Both the position numbers and the translations under genes were made by a program. Positions 1-12,247 of a stretch of 64,000 nucleotides of DNA are shown here, piece after piece. Under the pieces are notes generated by a model that saw nothing but the letters and a program-made list of their open reading frames with translations, was not told the origin of the DNA and made no database searches. The stretch is taken from positions 62,001 through 126,000 of the forward strand of contig JAJNNY010000058.1 in NCBI GenBank assembly GCA_022453515.1, read 5' to 3'. Source of the DNA: Astrocystis sublimbata (Eukaryota > Ascomycota > Sordariomycetes > Xylariales > Xylariaceae). Each line of letters begins with the position of its first letter. Positions within the stretch are counted from its first letter, which is position 1.

Positions 1-2052
1 GAGCCGGGCTTGGCACCCCCCTTGAGCTTCTCATTCGAGTGCGAGCCGCTCTCATGCTGTACGCCACTGAAGTAGTTGCGGATGTCCGGCGTGATCTCGT
101 CGTCATCGTCTTCTTGCTCAAGACCGGCCGACTCCGCATCGCTGTTAGAGGCTCTCCGCTCCTCCCACTCGGCGCGGAGGTCGCGGATCTTCGCCTTCAT
201 ATCCAGGTCGGGGTGGTAGCTCTTACCCACGCCCATCAATCGCTCCCACAAGGACAGGTGTTGGGGGTGGATGGCAATACCGTGATACTCCTCAGGCTTG
301 CCTTGCAGGATGTACTGCCACCGGCGCTCTTGCTCCTTCAAGTCGAGGCCGGTGGTGTCAGGGAGCCAAATGTACGTCACCAGCATACCCGCGAGACCGA
401 ACCAGGGAACCACGAGGAACTTCGTCTTGTTGTCGATGTAGTTGTAGAGCACCGAGGCCAGCAGAGCGCCCGACTTGCCGATCATGGCCGAGAAACCGTG
501 TGCACTGGCACGCACTTGTGTGGGGTAGACCTCGCCAGCCACGAGGAAGGTGACCGAGTTGGGGCCGAACTGGTTGAAGAAGGACGATAGGAAGTAGAGA
601 GCCTGGAAGCCGTGGATGCCGGCGGGGCTGGTGAAGTAGTCGTACTTGAAGGCAGGGATGACGAAGGTGAGGAAGCAGACCAGGAAACCGACCTGCTGCA
701 TGTTCTTGCGACCGTACATCTTGTTGTCGATCATCAAGGCCGCTGCATAATAGCCAGCCAATGAAACGACGACATTGACCAAGTTCCAGTTCCAGGTGGT
801 GAGCAGAGACTTGGGATTGGACGAAATGACACCGATGAACTGGCTCTGGAACAGCTTGTTTCCGTAGAAGAAAACATCGTTGAAGAACCAGCCCATCGAG
901 GTAGCGAAGAGACGGCCACCAAAGTTACTGAACGTGGTCTTGAGCGACTTGACGTCATACCCGGTGACGTTGGCCTTCTTCTTGGCCTTGTCCAGGTGCT
1001 TAGACGCGTCCTTCATCTTGTAGGTACGGTAGTAGACAAGCCACAAGGTGCCGATCGCCACAATCGCGAAGGAGAGGCGGAATGTGTACTGGGCAGCGAA
1101 TTCGGTGTACGGCGGCTCACCACCAGTTTCCCGGTTGAAGATTACCAACAGGATAGTCAGGACAATCTGGTTGAAGAACTGGCCCCAGCCTTGCATCAAG
1201 AAGGCCAATGTGACTTTGCGGCCTCGGTGAAGTCGGTCGTCACGAGTCGACAGTCTCCCTGCAGACACAGCGTTCTCCATGGATGATGTGGCTGTAATAG
1301 GGTACTCGCCACCGACACCAATGCCGTAAAAGAATAGGGAGAATGCGTATAGGATGACCCACCCCTGGAGCGTAACACCCCAAGAGCCAGTAAGCAACAA
1401 TAAGCCGATGAACATGATCAGGGCATCCTGGATCAATCCCCATCTTCGCCCGATCCAGTCACCAATGATCTAGATAGAATACGTCAGCTTGGTTCAATCT
1501 AGAGACGAAGGGTGGTGGAAGACTTACACCAACACCAGTTTGACCAAACATGATACCAATAATCTCAAGATAAGTGACCGATGCCACCCAGTTCTTATCA
1601 CAGACCTCATGCTTATCCCAGCAAGAACCCCATACGTTGGCAAACAAAGGTTGCAGGTTGCCAATCGAGAACAGGACATAGCCTTCTAACAGCAGACCGG
1701 CACCAGGGAGTACGGAATTCCGGAAGTACCATGAAAGAGGGCTTAGGGGATCCTTCTTGAACATGGCCCATACGGCTCTCATCTCGGACTTGGACTCCTC
1801 GGAGCTGACCTTGTTGACGAATTTGAAGCGCTGGGAAAATGGCAGGTCGGCCCAGTAGACACCTTCGGGAGTATAGGAGTCATCGGGCTGGAGCAAGTGT
1901 GAGAAGATCTGTCTCTCGTAGTCGGTGGCATAGCTTGTGGAGGCCCGGCGAGGATAGTGGGCATGTTCACGACCAGTCTCAGGCCCGTGGGGAACGGGAA
2001 GCTCCCCAACGGGAGGGTCATGTTCGTGACGATTCCGAAGGAATTTGGCCAT
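1..2052 (-). CDS. MFS transporter, phosphate/organophosphate (PHS or GIT1-like) type, 3' end off the window
   Basis: Proton-coupled plasma-membrane transporter of the major facilitator superfamily. Exons on the minus strand are 2052-1528 and 1469-1 (open at the window edge); the 58-nt intron 1527-1470 has a GTAAGT donor and TAG acceptor, phase 0. The start is the ATG opening MAKFLRNRHEHD. About 664 residues are visible: a ~90-residue hydrophilic N-terminus, then 12 likely membrane spans. Motif A reads GDWIGRRWG after span 2, and span 4 ends GIGVGGEYPITAT. The PESPR-like GEVYPTQVRASAHG lies near span 11, and the last span ends LPDTTGLDLKEQERRWQ. The acidic tail (SAGLEQEDDDEI) continues off the edge. 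Inorganic phosphate carriers of the Pho84 class, as I remember them, have GGDYP at span 4. The Glu here is also found in glycerophosphodiester (Git1) carriers, so the substrate is uncertain; membership of the superfamily is not. Confidence 0.85.
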
Positions 2053-5000
2053 TGTGAAAAAGGGGTGGATGGGCAATACGTGAAGTGCGAAGAAAAGCAA
2101 AGGAGGGCGGCGTTTCGCCGACGATGAAGGTGGCTTATAAGCACCGGCCCCTAGTCGAAGGACAAGCTAAGACGTGTATGTGTATGCGTATGTCTGCATG
2201 TATTTGGTCGAATACAAGGGAACAATCTGTGCAAAGAATACAACGACCCTTGACTGATGTGAAGACACGGAACCTAGGGTTTCTCAGGTCGAGGGCAGAG
2301 AAGGAAGGGTTTACATTTAAAGCAGCAGATGACGGGTGCCCACTAACACGGTCTGCATATGGTAGGTATGGGCGAGGTATGGGGTAACAGCAGTGCCTCG
2401 GACACTGTCCGAATCTTATTTGCGACGTACATAATAAACCTACCTAATTCGAGGCACCCTAAAGCAGCATCAGTGCATGAGCAGCGTACATCCGTCCCAC
2501 ATGCGTCCGAGTGGGCGTGGTTTTTTTGTCACGAATCGGCAAGATAGCGTCAGTAAGCTCGAGGAACCAGACTCGCCAGGCAGGGGATTCAATAGACTTA
2601 CAAACACGCGAGCACGATGTCGATGAATTAGTGGTGCTTAGTGGGGGTCCAGTTTCTGCAACTCCGCAATTCCCACGGAATGGGTCCATACATAGCATCT
2701 TGCCCGCCTTGAACGAGGGCACCCGGGCACCCTGGGCTTGTTTCCGATGCAAGCTAACGACCCAGACAACCCTCCACGCCTCGCAAGCCCTTGCAACGCC
2801 CTTGTCCCAAAGCGAAGCGGCCAACGACGATACCTGGAGGGAGTGCCTGGTCGAGGTGACCACGGGCGGCTTCCATTCACCGGGTTGTCATGATCACACA
2901 ACGAGAGCTCGGGGGGTTCGGTTGGGACTACTCAGACCACGATTCGAAGCATGTGCTTGCCATTGGTCGCGCTGAAACCCAATCTTCATCTGGGTGAGAC
3001 CGTGGACTGCGAAGGCGAGCAACAATGACGGCATCCCGTGGCAAGGCATGACAGACAGGCGGACAGGATCGTGTGCATTGTGTCGTACCAAGCTAGCACA
3101 AAGGCTTCAGCTACAACGGCTTCTAAACGGCCGCGGCCTTACCTTGGCTGTTAAGATCGCCGGGTGAATTTGCAGACCAACATGCTCGCATGCCAATCTG
3201 TAAAGCCATCGCTGGTTTCGGTCTCGGCGGTGGTGTTGCAGGGGGCCAAGTCGACGGTTTGTGCTGGTTCTTCGCTGGGACGGTCGAGCCAATCAGAGAC
3301 GGGGAACCGAGCACGTTTTGTCAATTGCTCTGTTGATTTGCCGGGAGCTAAGAGATTGGCACAAGATCGTTTGCGCCAGGGGGGCAGGGATTGGACGATC
3401 ACAGAATGCTCAAAGTGGCAACGACAAGGGTCGGCACAGAGGCTCTGGGGGTGTGGCCCACGTCATTGGACAGTCTTAGGGCGAGTTGGAGGCTTGCAGC
3501 TCTAGACCCCTGCCGGCCGGCTCCGCTCCGCTGGAGAGCTTCGGCTTGACTGGCTCGACTAGCTCGACCCTCGACTGCCTAGCTCGACTGGGCCTCGCGG
3601 CACTAGTAGACCTCGACGTCTGGCTTGGCCTCGCTTGGTATGCAGGCGCTCGCCAACGTCGTGTGCAGCGCAAAACTGCGTGCCGAGATGGCACCAAAGC
3701 ACGCCCAGAGTCCGCGCAGGACGCCCCGGGACGCCGCAAAGCTTCAATCCAATAATCTTTTCTGCATCCAGCAAGTGGTCGCGTGAGCAGAATGTACGAG
3801 TAGAATCTGACGGTGATACATAGGGTGGTAGGTAGGCGAGTAGGTAGACACTTACACCGGCGCTGTGCCGCGCTTCGCTGCCGCAAAAAGGCCTTTTTTC
3901 GCTGTTCCTTCCCCCCCCCCCCAAAATTAGTCCGATCTGGATATAACGCATTACCCGAGCCAACGGAGAACTACACTAACCTCAGCACAGTACATACTAA
4001 CACTAGTCATAGTCATTCATGTCAAGCAACATGGGACGATTTTTGGGCGAGATGAGTAGGGTTATGCCCCCGGTGTGCGATGCGATAGTGTTCAGGATGT
4101 CAGGGACCGAAGAGATGGCTAGTCCGATTCCTTTCCTCCGTGACAGAAGCATATGTTTGCCCCATCCAGACGTGGATGGATGCTGGACAATATGGAATGG
4201 TATGATTAGCATGCATGGTTGTATGAGAATTGCATCCAGACTACCGCCCTTCTCGTGTTAGGTCAGCGCAGCAATCTAACTTGGGGTAGGGGACACGACA
4301 GTCCCCGTAGGTGGGGAGCAGCAACAATGATACGATGCGGGCATAAGACACTGAGAAGGATAATTATAACTCAATATGTTTGCTCAAGATGAAGCTGACG
4401 ATGTGTTTGATCTATAATGCAGGGTACTGCTAGTCCAGTGTTGAATCTAGACAAATGACAGCAAATAAATCAGCCGAGCAAACCCTGAAGGAAACGGACA
4501 ATTGCTGAAAACTTATGTAATTGTGAGATAATGCCGTCCAGGTGGGATTGTTCTTAATAGGATAGCCCCCGAGGCCCCTACCGACAAGTCTCAGCTCGCA
4601 AAAGCAAGGCGCACATGGCTCCAACACAGCTGTTTTCTATCCTAGTTACATCATGCAAGTATTAACATATTCTGACATATTCTGCGATACTGTCCCCATC
4701 AGTATGGACATGATCCTCGGCGAGTCGGGCAATAATCGGACGATCATGATATTAAAGCCGTAGGAATGAAACCTGCATGTTCTAGAAAATTCGGGGTAAG
4801 CTGCAGATGCAACTGTCCCATTGCATTTCTTTGCTGGGTCTCGAACCGCCGCTGGTGTTGACTATTACCTACCTAGGTAGATCACCCTCTGCCGGAGATG
4901 CTTCTCAAAAATAGTCAAAGTTCATGATACCTGCAGTTGTAACGTAGTTAACTGACCAAGGTAGGTAGTATGCATTATTGACAAAATCTTGGGATTACCT

Positions 5001-5570
5001 CGGCAATTCAAAGGCATCAACTGACAATCCTCAGCTAGTTGTGCTTATCCGTTGCAGTTGGTTGTGGGCTTCTTTTCGAGGCTGCTTCTCTCCCAAATTC
5101 GCTAGGTTTAAAGCATAATATCTCTGCACGGATAGAGCTTTAAAGGCAATAAGAAGCTGTTCGTGGTTTATTTTTGATATTTTAGCAAAGATAGTGGGTC
5201 TTGGTAAGAAAACGGGGTTTGTCGGATATATTGACGGCCTGACTGTAAGTACATAGGTACCTTTAACAGCAAAATCGGGTCACGTGATTACGCTCCCCGC
5301 AGCACCGCGCTCGGACGCCTTGGACGCGTCGGGGATCTCAATGGTCAACGTATAACGCCTGCGACTCGCGATTGTAGCACACTCTCAGCTACTAACTACC
5401 TAGGTACCTAATAGGAGGTAGGTAAGCAATGATAATGTCATAACATCCACCGGTCCCACGATCTCCAATTGCTTAGTACAATTGTTCTCTCATCTGCACT
5501 TGTATGATTTTCAAACCGCATCGCATTACGTCATCCGTCAACTGTCCAGCGCAGCGCTTAGTCGTCTACA
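2053..5570. other. Divergent spacer between the transporter and APN1; no gene seen
   Basis: The 3.5 kb separate two divergent genes and must hold both promoters. I find no convincing coding frame: all frames are short and compositionally random. It contains a 12-C run at 3911-3922, a GC-rich tract at 3540-3605 with recurrent CTCGACT words, the palindrome CTACCTAGGTAG at 4869-4880, and a second palindrome block at 5396-5410. The left half is GC-richer than the 4300-5250 part, which is AT-rich. Confidence 0.6.
5281..5286. promoter_or_regulatory. CACGTG E-box upstream of APN1
   Basis: A palindromic CACGTG, in the context GGGTCACGTGATTA, lies 285 bp before the APN1 start codon. E-boxes are bound by bHLH factors in fungi (and TCACGTGA by Cbf1-like factors). 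That this copy is functional is inferred only from position. Confidence 0.35.
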
Positions 5571-7206
5571 ATGCCTCCTCGTTCGTTCCCTCGGAAAGCA
5601 AAGGGAGCAGCTATCGTCGAAACCAAGACCACTACAGCTAAAGTCACGGCAGCATCATCAAGGGCGACACCAAAAGTCGAGTCCAAGACTCGCGTCACCA
5701 AGCGCAAAGCCATCGAGGAGAGTCCAGAGCCCGAGATCTCCTCGGACGAAGAAGAGGACGAGGAGGAAGACGAGCCGAAACCCGCAAAGAAGCGCAAGAC
5801 TGCTGCTACTAAGACCAAGACGACACCTAGCAAGGCCGAAAAGGAAGCCAACCTAGAGCCTAAAGTAGAGGACGAGGACTCTGCGGCCGAGGAGCACAAA
5901 GCCGCCGTGCCGAAGAAGCGCAGGACGACGAAAGCGAAAGGAAAAGACGAGGACACCATGCCCCTCGCCGAGCGCACCGCCATTGCGTCTCTGAAGAAGG
6001 CGATGTACATAGGTGCTCATGTGAGTAGCGCAGGCGGTAAGAACTCCCTACTATTTTCCCCATCTCGATTATCCTCCAACCAAGCTCACAATGTACATCA
6101 CAGGGGTGCAGAACTCCATCACCAATACCGTACACATCGGCGCCAACGCATTCGCGCTGTTCCTCAAGTCGCAGCGTAAATGGGCCAACCCACCCATCGC
6201 CCCCGAAGCGCTCAACGGGTTTAAGAGCCTCTCGCAAACACACAAGTTCGAAGCCCACAAGCACTGCCTCCCGCACGGCTCCTACCTCGTCAACCTCGCG
6301 CAAGCAGAAAAGGACAAGGCGACGCAGGCCTACGACGGCTTCCTCGACGATCTCAAGCGATGCGAAAGCCTAGGTATAACATTATACAACTTCCACCCCG
6401 GCAACACGAACGGCGACGCACGTGAGGCCGCGATCGGGCGCATCGCGGCGCAGCTGAACAAGGCGCATAAAGCCACTAGTACCGTGGTCACAGTTTTGGA
6501 GAACATGGCAGGGCAAGGCAATGTCGTGGGCTCGACATTTGAGGATCTGCGCGACATCATCGCTCTCGTGGACGACAAGAGTCGTGTAGGCGTGTGCATC
6601 GATACCTGCCACGCCTTTGCGGCGGGGTACGACCTGCGCTCGCCCGAGGCGTTCAAGAAGACGATGGACAACTTCGATGAGGTCGTCGGGACGTCGTATC
6701 TGCGCGCGCTGCATCTGAACGATAGCAAGGCACCGTTCGAGTCGCACCGGGACCTGCATGCGAACATCGGGACGGGGTTCCTTGGCTTGCGCGCTTTCCA
6801 CAACGTGATGAACCATGACCCCCTGGCTGGTTTGCCCATGGTCCTTGAGACGCCCATTGATCGCTCGGGCCCCGACGGTAAGAGCGTCGAGGACAAGAAA
6901 ATCTGGGCGGATGAGATTAAGTTGCTCGAGAGCCTTATCGGCATGGACCCCGCCTCGGAGGAGTTCACTGCTCTAGAGCAAAAATTACATGCGCAGGGCT
7001 CGAGCGAGAGGGCCAAGATCCAAGACCAGGTCGATCGGAAGAGCGCCAAGGATGCGAAGAAAGATGCCAAGGGCGTAAAGAAAGGCGCGAAAAAGGCGAC
7101 TCAAGAAGATGCTGCCCAAACCAAGTTGACATACCCCAAACGCAAAGCAAAGGGGGCTGTGAAGAAAGAGGAAGATGGAGAGGAACTCGACAAGGGCTCG
7201 GATTAG
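5571..7206 (+). CDS. APN1: AP endonuclease of the endonuclease IV family
   Basis: Cleaves the DNA backbone 5' to abasic sites and removes 3' blocking groups in base-excision repair, in nucleus and mitochondria. Exons 5571-6036 and 6104-7206 with a 67-nt intron give 522 residues. Residues 1-140 are a lysine- and acid-rich low-complexity extension with several NLS-like clusters (e.g. KPAKKRKT). The TIM-barrel core runs from ~146 to 425. All nine metal ligands of the family can be placed: H213 (HGSYLVNL), H253 (NFHPGN), E288 (LENMAGQG), D322 and H325 (IDTCH), H359 (LHLND), D372 and H374 (RDLHANIG), and E404 (LETP). The intron splits the AHVSSAGG signature. The C-terminus is a second lysine-rich tail (residues ~455-522). 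The core is longer than E. coli Nfo only through these tails. Active enzyme expected. Confidence 0.96.
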
Positions 7207-7746
7207 TTTCGGTCACACATACTCGTGGTGTATATGCGTGCTTAGAGGCACAGCTGCCTAGGTATTTTCAAAGTGGTTTTACATGGCCTTGTATAAAACG
7301 TGTCTCCTGTATTGTATCATATTTGACTTCAGGGAAAAGGTTCTTCGTCCAGGAGCATGGAGTCTGAAATAATCTAATAAGGTTATAGTTGTAATTTGTT
7401 GGTCAACCTTGTTTGTACCACTGTTCTGTGGTGCTTCAACAAGAAGTCAGAATCATTAGAAGCAGAGAAGTTGCGTACAGATCAAGAACGTGTCGATAAT
7501 GTCCACAATCAACAGAAGTGAATGTAACAGATGCTGATTAATCAATAATAATACTATATGTATGCCTGAAACAAGTCAAGCTATGATGGATATCTCAAGA
7601 AGAAAACAAGAAAAGGACAAGAGTCTCGCAGCCCCGCACCTCTAGCCTCAAGCGCCCAATATCATGCGTTTCTCGTCTCTCATCATCTTCGTAAGACTGA
7701 GGATCTGAATCCCGTGATCCATGCCCATCAATGAAGCAAAATCACC
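7207..7746. other. Convergent 3' spacer between APN1 and BUB1
   Basis: 540 bp of AT-rich DNA between two converging genes. It should contain both polyadenylation regions (AT-rich, with several AATAA-like words near 7370-7390 and 7540-7550). I see no coding frame or repeat. Confidence 0.6.
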
Positions 7747-10700
7747 TCAATGCTTCTTACCCCTCACCCAGCTCTCAACCCTCATAACCATCCCCCTCAG
7801 ACCAATGCCTTTCTCGCAATTCGCCTCCAACCACGCCTCCATGCGCTCCCGAATGCCCTTCAATGCCCTGTTCACCGGCATCTTGCCCTCGACTTCCCCC
7901 TCGACGTGGAATCCCGGATTCAGGAGAATATCGAAGCAATCGCCCCAGATATCCGTCTGCCAGTACCTCTTCAGAGACTCTCGAATCTTGTACTTTCTAG
8001 CCCCCGCAATTCCCAAGCCGCCACTGTCGGCCCGCACCGTCTCGATGTACTTCCCGAAAAGCAGGCAGTGCATGATCCCCGCCAGGCCGTGGTAGTCGAG
8101 CTGCCACGTCCAGGGCCGGCCCTCGCGGACCTCGGCGCAGTCTTCTTTGGTGGTCTTCCAGTCTGCGATGAACTGCACGTCTTTCTCGAACGCGCGCATG
8201 TCGATCCCGCGGCCGAAGTCGATCAGCACGACTCCTCGGCTGTCCCAGCCGCCGGATCCGTCTGCGGAGTATTGGTTCGAGAGCGCCTGGCTTTGGGATT
8301 GAGATTGAGAAAGTGAGGTAGGACTGTCGTCGAGACGCAAAAGACAGTTATCCACTTTCAAATCGCCGTGCAGGATCTGCTTCGAGTGCAAGCCCTCCAC
8401 GGTGCGCAGGAGCTCGATCGTGAAGAACATGGCGAGCGCCTCGTCCATGATGCCTGACGGCTGCTCACGGAAGAAGTTCACAATGGACAAAAGCGTAGGA
8501 TACGGGTGGAAGGGAAGCAATAAAAAGCACTCATCCTGGTAAAGATGCAATTCATGCGCCGCTGAGATGGACGCCGTGGCGCGGTGCTGCGGCCCCAAAC
8601 GGTCGGCAGCAAGACGCATCACGACGTATTCCCAGGCCGTAGGCGGGCTTTCCATCTTCAGCGCCTCAAGGGACGCCCGTTGTCTGGTTGCGAACGCCCC
8701 CTTGCCCATCGCGATGACGCCATTCTCATCGCCATCCTCTTCGTTCTCGGGCGCCGAGTTCTCAACGAGATACACAGGTGCAAAGGCGCCGGATCCGAGC
8801 TCGCGCTTCAGCGTGTACTCGCAGAACAGCTCCGGGAATTCAAGAACCACGGGACTAGCGATGGGGCTGGTCTTCTCGCTAGTGCTCTTTCCGCCTTTAC
8901 CCACGATTTTGGCGAATCTTCGGATTTCGCCACCTCGCTCACTTCGCTCATTGCGGTGGTCGTAAAAGCCAGCGTAGGAGCTTAGAGGTGGGTGCATCTT
9001 AGCCAGTATCTCCTCTCTGATGCTGCTATCAATTGGGTTGCATTGTAAGTCTTTGATAATGGGCCCCTTGGACATGAGAGGAGCGCCGGTTGCATTGGCT
9101 TCTGGCTTGAGCTTGGGCAGTAAGGGTTGGGCCATCTTCACGGGCGAGAAACTAGCACTTGAGACCTCTCTTAAGGGGCTACTCATAGGCTCAGAGTCGT
9201 CGTTATCCTCCTCTTCATCATCCTCGTCTTCCTCCAAAGCATCCATTCTGGACGGTGTCTTCGTAAAGAAGTTTGATTTCGTACCAGTCGGCAGACCCAA
9301 CGAGGTTTCTGTTCTTTCCGTAATCGGTGTCATAAACGGCAGGCGGTTATTAGCCACTTCGGCCGGGTCCCTATACGGTCGAGTAGGCGGCTCATAATCC
9401 TCTGGTGGGACTGGAACGAACATGGTGCGAGTTTTGGGGGGCGAGTCTTCAGGAGTAGGTGGGAGGTCGGGTTCACCTTCGTAGCCGGTTGGTTCCACAT
9501 CATCGGGATCGATGAGATCTGACATCTCGCTACGACCGTCCTCCACAAGTCCACGTTCAGTATCACCATCGACATCTGGTATATGTTTGCGAGCGGTGAA
9601 GTCAGACCACTCGCTTATACTTCGGTCGTCCGCATCGTCCTCGTCTCCAGCCTCACTTATGGCGATTTGCCGTGTTGTCATGGTGCTCTCTCCTCCATCA
9701 GTAAAGTCACCGTCTGTCATGTACGTTTCCTCGTCGCTTTCCACATCTTCATTGGCAGATGGGAGAGGAGCGTTGAAAATGTCGTATATCTCGTCCGTTG
9801 CAGCTTTGGTGTGCAAGGTCATGGTAGGCTCTGACGACGCGGCTCTTTTCTTTTTTATCTTTGGCTTGGATGGAGAATCCAGGTTCGCCTTGACTGTAAG
9901 ATCAAAGACGATTAACACTTAAGGTCTCCCAGAAGGTGCAATGCATATCCATAGATACGCAAAACAAGAGCAGTGGAGGGGTTGTACGTACTGATTTGGG
10001 TCTCGTTTACTTCCATCACCTTCTTCTTCCTCCCTTTCGCCGGTTTGGGGTTTTCTTTTATCAAAGCCCCATTCTCATCGACTGGTACTGATACTGTGTC
10101 TCTGTGAATCACCAGTTTAGCCTCAACGTGTTCTCTGAGAACTTCCATTGGGGCGTTCTCGTCCGCCACCTCATGCTGGTACTCGTCGAAACTCTCGTCG
10201 TCCCAGATCGCATCAAGCCAACCTCGGCTGGCCGCCCACAACTCTTCGAAACTCAGCTCTGTGCCCGGCTCCTCGGGAAATGGGTAGACGGCTTCCAAGT
10301 TCACGTAGATGCGTTCTCTTTTACCATTCTGCGGGTTGACAATCACTTGGTGCTTGGACGGAGCAATGACAATGTGGGATTCTGCTATTCTCGCCAATGA
10401 CTGAAATATACAATGCGCATAACCGCCAACAATTAGTCCTGCTATCATCAATAATCGGCCTTTGCCGGAAGGGTATACAGGTTAATTAGCTTACCGGATC
10501 CCTGAACACCGACATCTTCGGTGCACTGCTCTTCTTCACCTCCGTCTTCAACGTCTCCCCCACCCACGGCTTGGCCTCTATAGCGTTTTCCTTCTTCCTG
10601 TCGGCGAGCGACCCGATCGTGTCCCAGCCCCTGGCGCTCTCTCCGGCCGGTGGTAACGCCGGTTGTGTCGAGCTCGAATCCGCGTCGGAGAAGATGGCCA

Positions 10701-11487
10701 GTTTCGATTTGCTCTTGCCTGGTTTGGCAGACTGGCCACCGAGACCGTTGCTGGCTTGTGGATCCACTGGTTGGGCGGCCGCGGCAAAGGGGTTAACCTT
10801 GGCAGCCAGTGCCGGTCTCACAATGGGCAAGGCAGGAGAGGAAGGTCCGTCTGACGGGTCGGGCTGTCGATCGCGTCGCTTTTCGAACTCGCCGAATCTG
10901 CGGATAAGGCGTTGCACGGGGCGGGCGTCGCGTTCGATGCCGCTCTTATAGACCTCCTCGGCCTGGCCCCAGCGACCCTTGGTTTCGAGCCACTCGGCGT
11001 ACTCTTCGTAGAATAGCGCTAGGCTGTCGCCGATGCCGTGGTGGGATAGGAAGATGAAGACGTCTTTGGGGGCGTCGGAGAAGAGGTGGATGTAATGCAG
11101 CCACAGCTTCAGATAGCGGGGGTCGTTGCTGTACTGTGCCGAGCCGACAAAGGTCTTGGTGGCGCGCTCTAGGAGCGTGACAAGTTGTGATTGGGGTGTT
11201 GCTTGTGCCGAGGGGTACGCGTCGAGGGTCCAGCGCACGTATCGATCGAAGACGTCGAGAGGGTCGTCGGACTCGGAGAGGGCAGCGACCTCGGCCTCGA
11301 ACTCTGCGCGGATGCCTTCGTTGACATCGTTGGTGTCGGCCGGGTTCGGCGTGGGCTGCTTTTGGAGAAGTGGTTTGGGCGAGAAGAGCTGGGCCAGGCT
11401 CTTCGCTGACCGGCCGCCGGGGAGAGATTGTATGTTTTCTTTATGGCCTTCGATGAGCTCGAAGTCGATTAGGTCGTCCCCAGCCAT
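7747..11487 (-). CDS. BUB1: Spindle-checkpoint serine/threonine kinase BUB1 (with Mad3-like KEN boxes)
   Basis: Kinetochore kinase of the spindle assembly checkpoint. Exons 11487-10495, 10400-9992 and 9893-7747 with introns of 94 and 98 nt give 1182 residues. The N-terminus has a KEN box at 16-18, followed by the Mad3/Bub1 TPR-like homology region (~45-200) with FEEYAEWLE-like helices. A second KEN lies at 299-301. The exon-2 block ELSFEELWAASRGWL is the fungal Bub1 GLEBS-proximal motif that binds Bub3. A long acidic linker follows, then the kinase domain: Gly loop GSGAFAPVYL (833-838 core), Lys880, HGDLKVDN with catalytic D978, and DFG at 1027-1029. The catalytic set is intact. A run of SQ dipeptides sits in the kinase insert before DFG. 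An in-frame ATG 18 nt upstream (11505) is an alternative start; MAGDDLIDFE was chosen because it leads directly into the conserved block. Confidence 0.95.
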
Positions 11488-12247
11488 GTTGCATGTGAAG
11501 TTCAAAGGTCCTCGCTTGCCAAAAATATCAAGACCGACCTGGGCTAGCTGCTATGTGTAGTATGTACTGTGTTGGTGTGAAACGGGGGGAGGAGGATTTG
11601 TGTGGGGGGCCGGGCTGCATTAATTAAACCATGGTTGTCAGGTCGCTGATCTGACCCTGGGCCTCAGCGTTTACTGTTTGATTGTTGACTACCTAGGTAC
11701 CTGCAGGCGCAACCCCGCTATCCGTTGCCCTGACAACCTCTTATCTAGCCTATCGGCGCTGGGTTGTTTAGACTGTCTGTTATCATGTTACCTAGTATAC
11801 ATCCATCTAGATGCCCTAGTAGGCTCGGTAGGTACGTAGCTGGGTATACCAATATTCTTCAAAGGAACAGTTCCAAGTTGGTGACGATTCCGAGCTGACC
11901 TAGCTAGCCCAGGGCACTCATAAGTTGCATATGACAAAAAAGTAAACAGAAATGGATGGGCCTGCAGTTGCCCCATAGTATAATATCCACGCATTATTTT
12001 GACTATCTGGGCCATACATTTCGCCGTCTCTTAAACCGCTGTAAGAGACGCCTTCGAATTTCCCCTTGAATTACCCATGGTTGAAAAAGACCCGTTCGTC
12101 TTGTAAACTCAAGCTGAGCCTAGGCCTTGTCTCATGCCTAGATATTGTTGTTGTAGAGTACACGCACTGTTACATGCCACTGCCACCAGATATCAATTTG
12201 CCTGAACCCATTTTTGACTGAAATCCATTGATCGGTCAATTACTCTT
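11488..12247. other. Spacer between the BUB1 start and the U2AF2 3' end
   Basis: 760 bp upstream of BUB1 and downstream of U2AF2, both on the minus strand. It holds the BUB1 promoter region. A TACCTAGGTA palindrome at 11690-11699 lies about 200 bp upstream of the BUB1 start. No coding frame is convincing. Confidence 0.55.

Noticed and set aside
3549..3564. 16-bp word ACTGGCTCGACTAGCT shared with 25239-25254, as a dispersed repeat
   Set aside because: Roughly 0.5 such pairs are expected by chance in 64 kb, and the flanks are unrelated.
4843..4860. GGTTCGAGACC (minus) resembling a tRNA B box
   Set aside because: The T-arm stem does not pair, and no matching A box or acceptor stem lies at the right distance.
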